Shown: positions 1 through 6,092 of the stretch, one piece after another
Position numbering within the stretch: position 1 is the stretch's first letter
Layout: the number at the start of each line of letters is the position of its first letter
Origin: Candidatus Nesterenkonia stercoripullorum
GTDB lineage: Bacteria; Actinomycetota; Actinomycetes; Actinomycetales; Micrococcaceae
NCBI GenBank assembly: GCA_019114115.1
Contig: DXGD01000479.1
Span: forward strand, 1 to 6,181
Direction of reading: 5' to 3'
Length of the DNA: 6,181 nt
Made by a program: the position numbers and the translations under genes
Notes under the pieces: model-generated
Seen by the model: the letters and a program-made list of their open reading frames with translations, nothing else
Databases searched by the model: none
Told to the model about the DNA's origin: nothing

Positions 1-8
1 GGAATACC

Positions 9-1469
9 ATGTCGCACCATACGACGGTGGATTCTGGCGAGGAACGCCATTTCAAGCGCAGCGTGAGCAATCTGGGAGTCTTCTGCCTCGGCTTCGGGTC
101 GATGATCGGATTCGGCTGGATCGTGCTGACCGGCGGATGGATCTCGGAGGCCGGAGCGGGTGGCGCCGCGCTGGCCTTCCTGATCGGCGGTGGCATGATG
201 GCGCTGGTCGGACTGGTCTACGGGGAGCTGGCCTCGGCGATGCCGCTTGCTGGGGGAGAGCACAACTACCTGCTGCGCGGCTTCGGCCCGCGGCTGGCGC
301 TGCTGGGGTCCTGGGGGATCATCGGCGGGTACGTGACGGTCTCCATGTTCCAGTCCGTAGCGGTACCGCGTGCGGTGAACTATCTCTTCCCCGACCTCTC
401 GCAGATCCCGATGTACTCCATCGGCGGCGAGCCGGTCTACCTCACCTGGGCGCTGGTCGGGACAGCCACGGCCGTGGTGCTGACGTGGATGAACATACGC
501 GGTATGAAGGGCTCGAGCCTGTTCCAGACATCGATCATCATGTTCCTGCTGCTGGTTGCCGTCATCATGCTGATCTCCACGCTGTTCGCGGGGAAGGTCG
601 AGAACGTCCAGCCTGTCTTCGCCAATGGCAGCGTCGGAGTGGTCGCGGTCCTCGTGGTGGTTCCGTTCCTGTTCGTGGGCTTCGACGTCATCCCTCAGTC
701 TGCTGAGGAAGCCAACGTTCCCCCGCGTCAGCTGGGCAAGCTCATCCTGATCTCAGTGCTCGGCGCGACGGCGTTCTATATCGTGATCGTGCTGACGACG
801 GCCTTCGCCGCTCCGGCCGATCAGATCTCCGGCTTCGACCTGGCGACCGGAGACGCGCTGGCGTACATGCTCGACAACGACGTCTGGGGGCATCTGGTGA
901 TCGCGGGCGGACTCGCCGGCGTGATCACGACATGGAACGCGTTCATGGTCGGTGCTTCCCGGCTGATGTGGGCCATGGCCTCCTGCGGCATGATCCCGAA
1001 ATGGTTCGGCCGCATGCACCCCACCAACGGGACTCCCGTCAACGCACTGCTCTTCCTCGGAATTGTCACCGGCGTCGCACCGTTCTTCGGTCTGGCGATG
1101 CTGGACTGGGCCGTTGATGCAGGTGGCCCCAGCATCGTCATCACCTACTTCATGGTGGCCCTGGTCTTCCTCATCCTGCGCAAGCGGGAGCCCGATATGG
1201 AGCGCCCCATGCGCGTAGGCCGGAAGGGATCCACTGGCGTCGTCGTAGGCGTCCTGGCAGCCGCGGCGACGGCGGGGATGCTGGTGCTCTATGTGCCGGG
1301 TCTGCCGGCCCAGATGGGTGCGGCGCCCTGGATCATCTTCGCGGCGTGGTGGATCGCCGGAGTGATCTTCGCATTGCGGCTTCCGGGCGGGATCGCCCCG
1401 GGCCACGATGCGGAGGAGCGCTTGCGGGTCGCCATCGCGCGGCGGCGTGAAGGCTCCCGGCAGAGCTGA
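9..1469 (+). CDS. APC-superfamily amino acid/amine permease
   Basis: Predicted 486-residue integral membrane permease that would move an amino acid or amine across the cytoplasmic membrane, probably driven by an ion gradient. About 12 hydrophobic segments are visible (roughly residues 22-44, 50-72, 94-117, 143-161, 171-193, 208-229, 243-264, 292-316, 343-366, 373-391, 408-428, 439-457). Family hallmarks are the broken first helix with GSMIG (30-34), the PLAGGEHNYLLRGFG stretch after helix 2 (79-93), and FVGFDVIPQSAEE (222-234) in and after helix 6, which matches the APC 'GFD...EE' pattern. The C-terminus is a short basic cytoplasmic tail. The ATG at 9 follows GGAA at 1-4, a plausible but edge-truncated Shine-Dalgarno, so any promoter or upstream operon partner lies outside the window. 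It converges on ppgK. The substrate cannot be read from sequence; nothing nearby points to a particular amino acid. Confidence 0.9.
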   Translation: MSHHTTVDSGEERHFKRSVSNLGVFCLGFGSMIGFGWIVLTGGWISEAGAGGAALAFLIGGGMMALVGLVYGELASAMPLAGGEHNYLLRGFGPRLALLGSWGIIGGYVTVSMFQSVAVPRAVNYLFPDLSQIPMYSIGGEPVYLTWALVGTATAVVLTWMNIRGMKGSSLFQTSIIMFLLLVAVIMLISTLFAGKVENVQPVFANGSVGVVAVLVVVPFLFVGFDVIPQSAEEANVPPRQLGKLILISVLGATAFYIVIVLTTAFAAPADQISGFDLATGDALAYMLDNDVWGHLVIAGGLAGVITTWNAFMVGASRLMWAMASCGMIPKWFGRMHPTNGTPVNALLFLGIVTGVAPFFGLAMLDWAVDAGGPSIVITYFMVALVFLILRKREPDMERPMRVGRKGSTGVVVGVLAAAATAGMLVLYVPGLPAQMGAAPWIIFAAWWIAGVIFALRLPGGIAPGHDAEERLRVAIARRREGSRQS

Positions 1470-1477
1470 CATGAGGC

Positions 1478-1491
1478 GGCGGTACCCCGCC
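1478..1491. terminator. Short GC hairpin after the permease gene
   Basis: GGCGG (1478-1482) and CCGCC (1487-1491) form a 5-bp GC-only stem with a 4-nt loop, starting 9 nt after the permease stop codon. No T-run follows on either strand. It could help end transcription from either side, as U-less hairpins have been proposed to do in actinobacteria, but in DNA this GC-rich such a short stem can arise by chance. Confidence 0.35.
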
Positions 1492-1508
1492 ACAGGCTCA
1501 CGCACGGC

Positions 1509-1522
1509 GCGGCGGTCGCCGC
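1509..1522. terminator. Second GC hairpin in the convergent gap
   Basis: GCGGC (1509-1513) pairs with GCCGC (1518-1522) around a 4-nt loop. It lies between the permease and ppgK stops, where a shared bidirectional terminator would be expected. It has no T-run, so intrinsic termination of the classical type is not supported. Confidence 0.3.
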
Positions 1523-1536
1523 ACGTTCGCGTGGCT

Positions 1537-1586
1537 CCGTGGAGTGGTACCGTGGCGTGGTGCCGTGGCGCGGTGCCGTCGCGCAG
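1537..1586. repeat. Degenerate 13-bp tandem repeat, 3.8 units
   Basis: Three full 13-bp units lie end to end at 1537-1549, 1550-1562 and 1563-1575, followed by an 11-bp partial unit at 1576-1586. The consensus is CCGTGGCGTGGTG. Units 1 and 2 match at 11 of 13 positions, units 2 and 3 at 12 of 13, and the partial unit matches unit 3 at 9 of 11. A weaker copy (8 of 13) may precede them at 1524-1536. The array stops 1 nt before the ppgK stop codon. On the minus strand, which the ppgK mRNA would carry, each unit is C-rich and poor in G (about 7 C, 3 G), as expected of a Rho loading site. That role is inference. Confidence 0.75.
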
Positions 1587-1587
1587 C

Positions 1588-2442
1588 TCAGCGTTCGGCG
1601 AGGGCCTTCTGCTCGGCCGCGAACAGCGCGGCGCCCACGATCCCCGCGTTGTTCACCAGCGCGGCCGGGACCACATCTGCCCGCAGCCCCTTCACATAGG
1701 GCAGGAACTCCTGGCTGCGCTTCGATATCCCGCCGCCGATGATGAACAACGACGGCGAGTGCAGCCGCTCCACGTACTTCAGGTAACGTCCGAGGAGGGC
1801 TCCGTACTCCTCCCAGGACATATCGGCGCGCTCACGCGCTGCCGCGGAAGCCTTCTTCTCAGCGATATCCCCATCGAATTCGAGATGGCCGAGCTCGCTG
1901 TTGGGCACCAGGACGCCGTCGTGAATCAGCGCCGAGCCGATTCCGGTTCCCAGCGTGATCGTCAGCACCGTGCCGGAGGCGCCCGCACCTGCGCCGTAGC
2001 GGGCTTCAGCAAGCCCCGCGCCGTCGGCGTCATTGAGGACCCGGAGCTTTCCGGGAAGGGAACTCAGCAGGTCCTCGGTGTTGCAGCCGATCCACGCGTG
2101 ATCGATATTCGCCGCCGAATGCACGACGTTGTCGATCACGATGCCGGGGAAGAGCACGCCCACCGCGAGGTCTTCAGGGCTGGGTGCTTTCGGCCGGCTC
2201 ATGAGCTCATCGACGATCTCTTCGATCACCGCCGCCACCGCGTCGGGTGTCGCCGGGCGCGGGGTCGGGATGCGGAATCGGTCGCCGGAGAGCTTGCCCT
2301 TGGTCAGATTGACGATGCCGCCCTTCGTCCCGGTCCCGCCGACGTCAACGCCGATGGCGTACTTCGGCAGTGTCGGAACTTCGACCGGGGCAGGGGCCAG
2401 GGAGTGGGCGGTCAGCGGTGAATCTGCGGTGTCAGCGGACAT
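1588..2442 (-). CDS. ppgK: Polyphosphate glucokinase (ROK family)
   Basis: A 284-residue cytoplasmic sugar kinase predicted to phosphorylate glucose to glucose 6-phosphate using inorganic polyphosphate, usually also ATP, as donor. Visible motifs are the phosphate-1 loop DVGGTGTKGG (33-42), the NDAD segment (137-140) with catalytic Asp138, the second phosphate loop TLGTGIGS (163-170), the ELGHLE sugar-binding motif (183-188) and IIGGGIS (234-240). The Cys-rich zinc site of other ROK proteins is absent, as is usual for PpgK, and the sequence resembles mycobacterial PpgK as I recall it throughout. Residues 1-26 are a Pro/Ala/Ser-rich arm before the fold. I chose the ATG at 2442 with GGAGAG just upstream. 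An in-frame GTG at 2469, preceded by GGAAGG, would add 9 residues and cannot be excluded. The gene lies 97 bp downstream of map on the same strand and may be co-transcribed with it. Confidence 0.93.
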   Translation of the reverse strand: MSADTADSPLTAHSLAPAPVEVPTLPKYAIGVDVGGTGTKGGIVNLTKGKLSGDRFRIPTPRPATPDAVAAVIEEIVDELMSRPKAPSPEDLAVGVLFPGIVIDNVVHSAANIDHAWIGCNTEDLLSSLPGKLRVLNDADGAGLAEARYGAGAGASGTVLTITLGTGIGSALIHDGVLVPNSELGHLEFDGDIAEKKASAAARERADMSWEEYGALLGRYLKYVERLHSPSLFIIGGGISKRSQEFLPYVKGLRADVVPAALVNNAGIVGAALFAAEQKALAER

Positions 2443-2539
2443 GGCTCTCCAGGACAGGGCGCGGCCCACGGCCTTCCGACCAGTGATCGCGCGAACTCAG
2501 TGGATTGTGACGCGCGACATTGCGCTTGCACTCACTGTA
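2443..2539. other. Gap between map and ppgK with CGCGCG palindromes
   Basis: This 97-bp gap contains an 8-bp perfect palindrome TCGCGCGA (2487-2494) and an imperfect 14-bp one, TGTGACGCGCGACA (2506-2519, 10 of 14 positions symmetric). Their CGCGCG cores start 23 bp apart, about two helical turns. They could be operator half-sites or chance in GC-rich DNA. On the minus strand, TACAGT (2534-2539) directly follows the map stop and is a weak -10 candidate, without a recognisable -35. I see no convincing terminator after map. Confidence 0.25.
2445..2450 (-). promoter_or_regulatory. Shine-Dalgarno of ppgK
   Basis: GGAGAG on the minus strand lies just before the ATG at 2442 (4 nt from GGAG to ATG, a short spacing). 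It favours this start over the GTG at 2469 and makes ppgK the clearest leadered gene among the minus-strand genes. Confidence 0.5.
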
Positions 2540-3496
2540 CTACGAGGACTCCTCCTGGGCAGAAGGGAGGGTGAGGATCTCTGCGCCGTCGTCGTGCACC
2601 ACGATGGTGTGCTCGAACTGAGCCGTACGACGACGGTCCCGCGTGACAGCGGTCCACCCGTCCTCCCACATGTCCCAGTGGCGGGTCCCCAGGGTCAGCA
2701 TCGGCTCCACGGTGAAGACCATGCCCGGCTCGATGAGCTGCGAGTATTCGGGCGCAGCGTCATAGTGCGGGATGACCAGGCCGGTGTGGAAGGCCTTGCC
2801 CACGCCATGGCCGATGAACTCACGCACGACGCCGTAGTCGAATCGCTTCGCATAGGATTCGATGGCCCGGCCGACGACGTTGATTGGCCGCCCCGGCTTG
2901 ACCGCGCGAATGCCGCGCATCATGGCCTCGTAGGTGCGCTCCACGAGCAAGCGGGATTCGTCGTCCACGTCGCCGACGAAGAAGGTCCGGTTGTGGTCAC
3001 CGTGGACGCCGTCGAGGAAGGCAGTGATGTCGAGGTTTACGATATCGCCCTCGGCCAGCACCGTGGAGTCCGGGATGCCGTGGCAGATGACCTCATTGAC
3101 CGAGGTGCAGATGGACTTGGGGAAGTGCCGGTAACTCAAGCATGAGGGGTATGCCCCGCGGGAGACCAAGTACTCGTGAGCGAAGGCGTCGAGATCGTCT
3201 GTGGTGACCCCGGGGGCGATGAGCTGTGCAGTGGCGACCATCGCATCTGCGGCGAGGGTCGCGGCCGCCCGGATGCGTTCGATGGTCTCGGCGTCGTAGG
3301 CGTCTTCTCCGGTGTAGCGCGGGGGCTCGTCCAGGCCCACGTAGTTCGGCCGTGGAATATGCGCCGGAACGGGGCGCTCCGGAGTGAGCGTGCCCTTGGT
3401 CAGCGTGCCGATCGGGGCGCTCGACTGCGGCGAGGAGCCGGACGCTGGAGTGCGGGAGGTGGTCGATGGGGTCGTGAGGGACTGCGCAGAAGCCAT
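2540..3496 (-). CDS. map: Type I methionine aminopeptidase, MapB-like
   Basis: Cytosolic dimetal peptidase that removes the initiator Met from nascent proteins with a small second residue. The protein has 318 residues from the ATG at 3496. All five metal ligands of the pita-bread fold are present: Asp156 (in NLDIT), Asp167 (in GVHGDH), His230 (in GHGVG), Glu264 (in TVEPM) and Glu295 (in FEHT). The conserved His139 (in CHGIPD) is also present. Before the catalytic domain is the Pro-rich arm seen in actinobacterial MapB (GTLTPERPVPAHIPRPNYVG, about 36-55). It is preceded by about 28 further Ser/Thr/Pro-rich residues, which makes this longer than the 285-residue mycobacterial MapB. A GTG two codons upstream (3502) is possible, but it sits 1 nt from the -10-like TAGAAT. 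The ATG lies 22 bp after the stop of the MFS gene on the same strand. Confidence 0.95.
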   Translation of the reverse strand: MASAQSLTTPSTTSRTPASGSSPQSSAPIGTLTKGTLTPERPVPAHIPRPNYVGLDEPPRYTGEDAYDAETIERIRAAATLAADAMVATAQLIAPGVTTDDLDAFAHEYLVSRGAYPSCLSYRHFPKSICTSVNEVICHGIPDSTVLAEGDIVNLDITAFLDGVHGDHNRTFFVGDVDDESRLLVERTYEAMMRGIRAVKPGRPINVVGRAIESYAKRFDYGVVREFIGHGVGKAFHTGLVIPHYDAAPEYSQLIEPGMVFTVEPMLTLGTRHWDMWEDGWTAVTRDRRRTAQFEHTIVVHDDGAEILTLPSAQEESS

Positions 3497-3503
3497 ATCC
3501 ACT

Positions 3504-3509
3504 ATTCTA
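3504..3509 (-). promoter_or_regulatory. -10 element of map, likely leaderless
   Basis: TAGAAT on the minus strand matches TATAAT at 5 of 6 positions and ends 7 nt before the ATG at 3496. Transcription would therefore begin at or next to the A of the start codon. No suitably spaced Shine-Dalgarno is seen (GAGGG is about 19 nt away). No good -35 is found at 16-18 bp spacing. The hexamer lies in the gap after the MFS stop, so map can be expressed independently of that gene. Confidence 0.5.
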
Positions 3510-3518
3510 ACGCCGCCC

Positions 3519-4739
3519 TCAGCTGCGCCGGAGCACCTGCAACATCAGCGCTGCCACCGCGATGAGCACTATCGTCGTGATGGCCAATGGCAGCGAGAAC
3601 ACCGAGCTCAGCGCGCCGATCGCGGGGCTGAGGCCTATCGTGACAGTGCGCATCGTCCAGCTGATCCAGGTGACGCCGCTGTGCGCGGCCAGGCCCGGGA
3701 CGGCGTCGGCCTTGGCGAAGGCCAGCGGGACCGTGATGGCGCTGCCGGCACCGGCCACGGCCAGCCCGACGAGGGTCAGCGCAACATTCGGCGCCCAGGC
3801 GGCGCCGGTGAGTCCGAGGATCACCGCTGCGAGGCTGATGTAGAGCGCGCGCCGGTCACCGAGGACGTCGATCACGGCATCACCGAAGAGCCGTCCGACG
3901 AACTGCGCCGTCAGCAGGACCGTCAGCCCGACGCCGGCTGATGCCAGCGCCATATCGCGTTCCGAGGCCAGCAGCACTGCGGACCAGTTGTTGCCGATGT
4001 CCTCCACTGAGATGCCAGCCAGCGCGATCAGGGCCAGGGGGAGCAGGACGAGCATCGTGCTGCGCCGCAGCCGTGGTGTTTCGGCGGGCTCCGGGCTCGA
4101 ACCGTCCGGGGCCTCCGGGTCGGTGCCTGCCTGCGCGGCCTCGGGGAGGAACGCTGAGGCCGATGCCGCCATCGTCGTCGCGCACAGCGCACCCCACAGG
4201 AGCAGATGGAGCCACAGCGGCACACCGAGAACGGCGGCGAGCGTGCCCACGGCTCCTCCGATCGCCGCGCCGATGCTCCAGCCGGCGTGCATCGAGTTCA
4301 GCAGCGAGCGTCCATAGGCGGTCTGCACCCGGATGCCCTGGGAGTTCTGCGCCACGTCGACGATGGCATCGGCCAGGCCGGCGGTGATGAGCCCGGCCAG
4401 CACGAGCCACGGGTTGGACCAGGCGACTCCGGCACCGACCAGGGCCAGCGTCAATGCGATCCAGGCCGTCCCCCAACCCGCCGACCGGGCCACCCCGATG
4501 CGGCGCGCGACGACCCCCGGCAGGTTCAGCGCGAGGGTGCCGCCGACGGCGTATCCGACCACGAGCAGGCCGAACTGTGCCGAATCCAGCCCCAGCCCGT
4601 CTTTGACCTCGGCGTACCGGGCCAATAACGACGCCGGCAGAGCACCGTTGGTGGCAAACGCCGCCATCGCGGCGAAGCGAGCTCGCCGCACGTCGCGAGA
4701 GGGCGCGTACGCAGGGCGAGTGCTAGGGGATGAACGCAT
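3519..4739 (-). CDS. MFS transporter, YbjJ/fucose-permease-like
   Basis: Predicted 406-residue, 12-helix major facilitator superfamily transporter of the cytoplasmic membrane. Hydrophobic segments fall in two groups of six (about 22-41, 55-76, 87-106, 108-130, 150-170, 173-197; then 228-247, 262-283, 297-315, 317-341, 354-378, 381-402), separated by an acidic, Pro-rich cytoplasmic loop (198-227). The loop between helices 8 and 9 carries the MFS motif A form GRLFGDAVIDVLGDRR (282-297). The stretches DVAQNSQGIRVQTAYGRSLLNSMHAGWS (128-155, abridged here by position) and EDIGNNWSAVLL (246-257) resemble the YbjJ-like branch, which is related to sugar permeases. The substrate is unknown; sugar uptake beside ppgK is only a guess. 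The ATG at 4739 has AGGAAAG 10 nt upstream, a little far. It is divergent from the SPOR-like gene and 22 bp from map. Confidence 0.9.
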   Translation of the reverse strand: MRSSPSTRPAYAPSRDVRRARFAAMAAFATNGALPASLLARYAEVKDGLGLDSAQFGLLVVGYAVGGTLALNLPGVVARRIGVARSAGWGTAWIALTLALVGAGVAWSNPWLVLAGLITAGLADAIVDVAQNSQGIRVQTAYGRSLLNSMHAGWSIGAAIGGAVGTLAAVLGVPLWLHLLLWGALCATTMAASASAFLPEAAQAGTDPEAPDGSSPEPAETPRLRRSTMLVLLPLALIALAGISVEDIGNNWSAVLLASERDMALASAGVGLTVLLTAQFVGRLFGDAVIDVLGDRRALYISLAAVILGLTGAAWAPNVALTLVGLAVAGAGSAITVPLAFAKADAVPGLAAHSGVTWISWTMRTVTIGLSPAIGALSSVFSLPLAITTIVLIAVAALMLQVLRRS

Positions 4740-4921
4740 GCGGGATAGTCTTTCCTGCCTGGCTGTCCGGCGGCAAGTGCACGGGTCAGCGCTCTGTCGG
4801 GTCGAAGTCGGCAGAGGGGCGGAACCCGGCGCGGACCGGGATCAGGCTCTTCGCGCCGGAAGGGGCGCGGGACTCGCCAGCGGCCTCGATTCCTCCGGGC
4901 CCAGCGGAGTAGGCTGGGCAG
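4740..4921. promoter_or_regulatory. Divergent promoter region with two GC hairpins
   Basis: This 182-bp region lies between the divergent MFS and SPOR-like genes and must hold both promoters. It contains two inverted repeats: CCCGG/CCGGG (4825-4829 with 4836-4840, 6-nt loop) and CGCGCC/GGCGCG (4852-4857 with 4864-4869, 6-nt loop). Either could be an operator or, if transcription of the MFS gene starts far upstream, a leader structure. The promoter of the SPOR-like gene is annotated separately. On the MFS side only a weak GACTAT (4745-4750) is seen, 5 nt from the start codon. Confidence 0.4.
4910..4915 (+). promoter_or_regulatory. -10 element of the SPOR-like gene, likely leaderless
   Basis: TAGGCT, a form of the TAnnnT -10 common in actinobacteria, ends 6 nt before the ATG at 4922. 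Initiation would be at the start codon. No purine-rich Shine-Dalgarno is properly placed. TCGATT at 4886-4891 (18-bp spacer) is a weak -35 candidate, matching TTGACA at 3 of 6. Confidence 0.55.
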
Positions 4922-5092
4922 ATGAGCGAGTACTGGTACAACGTGCGCACCGGCGAAGTCGAACAGGGCAGCCAGTCCAGCTGGAGCAACCTGCTCGGCC
5001 CGTACTCCACGTACGCGGAGGCCGCGCAGGCGATGGACAGGGTCAAAGCCAATAACGACCGCTGGGAGGACGAGGAGTCCGAGGACAGCTGA
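4922..5092 (+). CDS. Small SPOR-domain-like protein
   Basis: A 56-residue acidic soluble protein. It begins MSEYWYNVRTGEVEQG and has the stretch GPYSTYAEAAQAMDRVKANN (26-45), which resembles the 'GPf...eA...l..lk' end of SPOR peptidoglycan-binding domains. The tail (47-56) is nearly all acidic or Ser. There is no signal peptide, membrane helix or lipobox, so it should stay in the cytoplasm, which is odd for a cell-wall-binding domain. Close relatives that I recall in Micrococcales are annotated 'SPOR domain-containing protein' near panB, map or ppgK; their function is not known to me. The reading is supported by the GC-rich third codon positions, the well-placed -10 element and the strong aromatic/charged start. 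It converges on panB and diverges from the MFS gene. The SPOR assignment is tentative; the gene itself is likely real. Confidence 0.85.
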   Translation: MSEYWYNVRTGEVEQGSQSSWSNLLGPYSTYAEAAQAMDRVKANNDRWEDEESEDS

Positions 5093-5097
5093 GCCGT

Positions 5098-5166
5098 TGC
5101 TCGGCCGAGGTGCTCAGCTGGCAGAGCTCAATCGGTGCAGCTCAGCCGGTGGAGCTCAGAACGTGT
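5098..5166. repeat. Degenerate 14-bp tandem repeat running into panB
   Basis: Four 14-bp units lie end to end at 5111-5124, 5125-5138, 5139-5152 and 5153-5166, preceded by a 13-bp variant at 5098-5110. The consensus is AGCTCAGCCGGTGG. Relative to unit 5139-5152 the others match at 10, 11 and 10 of 14 positions. The GCTC core is kept in all five. The last unit includes the panB stop codon (5156-5158) and its final codons, so the repeat spills into coding sequence. The first unit contains a perfect 10-bp palindrome, CTCGGCCGAG (5100-5109), the best hairpin candidate for ending transcription in this convergent gap. There is no T-run. Confidence 0.7.
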
Positions 5167-6085
5167 GTTCCTGAGCGGGGAACTCCCCCGAGATGACATC
5201 GTGGTGATACTGGGCGACGGCATCGGTGACGACGCCGCGCAGATCGGCGTACTGCTTGACGAAGCGCGGACTGCGTCCTGAGCCGAGGCCGAGGACGTCT
5301 TGCCACACCAGCACCTGGCCGGTGGTGGCGGAACCCGCGCCGATCCCCACAGTGGGCACGTGCAATGCGGCGTCGACCTCAGCGGCGACGGCTGCCGGCA
5401 CCATCTCCATCAGCACGCAGAAGGCCCCTGCCTCCTGGGCCGCCAGCGCGTCCTGCAGGAGACGGTCCGATGTTTCGCCGCGGCCCTGAACGCGGTAGCC
5501 ACCCAGCGCGTGCTCGGACTGCGGCGTGAAGCCGACGTGGGCCATGACCGGGATCCCGGCGGAGACCAATGCTTGGATATGGCCGGAGATCGAGGCATCG
5601 CCCTCGACTTTCACAGCATGGACGCCAGCCTCCTTCATGAAGCGCACAGCAGTCTCCACAGCCTGCTGCGGCGAGGCCTCATAGCTGCCGAACGGCAGAT
5701 CCACCACGATGAGCGACCGCTGGGCACCGTTGACGACGGATTTCGCGAAGACGAGCAGCTCATCGACAGTGATCGGCAGCGTGGTGCTGCGGCCCATCAT
5801 CACGTTCGACGCCGAGTCCCCGACGAGGAGCACTTCGATGCCGACATCGTTGAAGATCGAGGCCATCTCGGCGTCGTAGGCCGTGAGCATGCCGAACTTC
5901 TGGCCGGCATCCTTGAACTTCTGCAGGTGCAGCGTCCGGACCTTCTTGGGGTGGATCCGTTCCTGGCCTGCGTTCGATGCGCGCTGCTCACCCCCATCCG
6001 GCCCCGTGGGCCTGCCGGAGGCGGCCGCGGAGCTGGTCGAGGGGCGTTCGGCGGACGCGGAAGAGTCAGGGCTCAGTGACGACAT
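5156..6085 (-). CDS. panB: 3-methyl-2-oxobutanoate hydroxymethyltransferase
   Basis: Cytosolic enzyme (ketopantoate hydroxymethyltransferase) that transfers a hydroxymethyl group from 5,10-methylenetetrahydrofolate to 2-oxoisovalerate, giving ketopantoate for pantothenate and CoA. The 309-residue protein has the TIM-barrel family's key residues: Asp90-Ser91 (in LVGDSASN), Asp129 (in VVDLPF), Lys159 and Glu161 (in VKVEGD) for metal and substrate, and Glu227 (in LMEMVP) as the likely catalytic base. By my recollection these correspond to E. coli Asp45-Ser46, Asp84, Lys112, Glu114 and Glu181. It is longer than the usual 260-290 residues because of a low-complexity Ser/Ala/Gly/Pro-rich N-terminal arm of about 43 residues before RIHPKKVRTLHLQKFK. 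The ATG at 6085 is supported by a -10 element 7 nt upstream. panC and panD are not in the window. It converges on the SPOR-like gene. Confidence 0.96.
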   Translation of the reverse strand: MSSLSPDSSASAERPSTSSAAASGRPTGPDGGEQRASNAGQERIHPKKVRTLHLQKFKDAGQKFGMLTAYDAEMASIFNDVGIEVLLVGDSASNVMMGRSTTLPITVDELLVFAKSVVNGAQRSLIVVDLPFGSYEASPQQAVETAVRFMKEAGVHAVKVEGDASISGHIQALVSAGIPVMAHVGFTPQSEHALGGYRVQGRGETSDRLLQDALAAQEAGAFCVLMEMVPAAVAAEVDAALHVPTVGIGAGSATTGQVLVWQDVLGLGSGRSPRFVKQYADLRGVVTDAVAQYHHDVISGEFPAQEHTF

Positions 6086-6092
6086 GGCATCC

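Noticed and set aside
753..1505. Open minus-strand frame of 250 codons opposite the permease
   Set aside because: Its composition is that of an antisense shadow (His/Asp/Arg-rich, no hydrophobic core), and the + strand permease has complete membrane topology and family motifs.
1408..2421. Open + strand frame of 337 codons opposite ppgK
   Set aside because: It is antisense to a clear ROK kinase with all motifs, its translation is Arg/Gly/His-rich without a recognisable domain, and it also overlaps the end of the permease gene. Such shadow frames are normal in GC-rich DNA.
2129..3145. Open + strand frame of 338 codons opposite map and ppgK
   Set aside because: It runs across two well-supported genes and their gap and has no recognisable family features. 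Long antisense frames come from the codon bias of the real genes.
1588..4739. A sugar-uptake operon joining the MFS transporter and ppgK
   Set aside because: map lies between them with its own promoter candidate, and the MFS substrate cannot be inferred. The neighbourhood alone does not support a shared function.
4333..5055. Open + strand frame of 240 codons across the divergent region
   Set aside because: It overlaps the MFS gene in antisense and the SPOR-like gene in another frame, and no conserved motif is seen.
5098..5166. CRISPR array
   Set aside because: The units are only 14 bp, contiguous, degenerate and without spacers, and no cas gene is present.
5300..6079. Open + strand frame of 259 codons opposite panB
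   Set aside because: It is antisense to a complete PanB with all active-site residues and has no family signature of its own.
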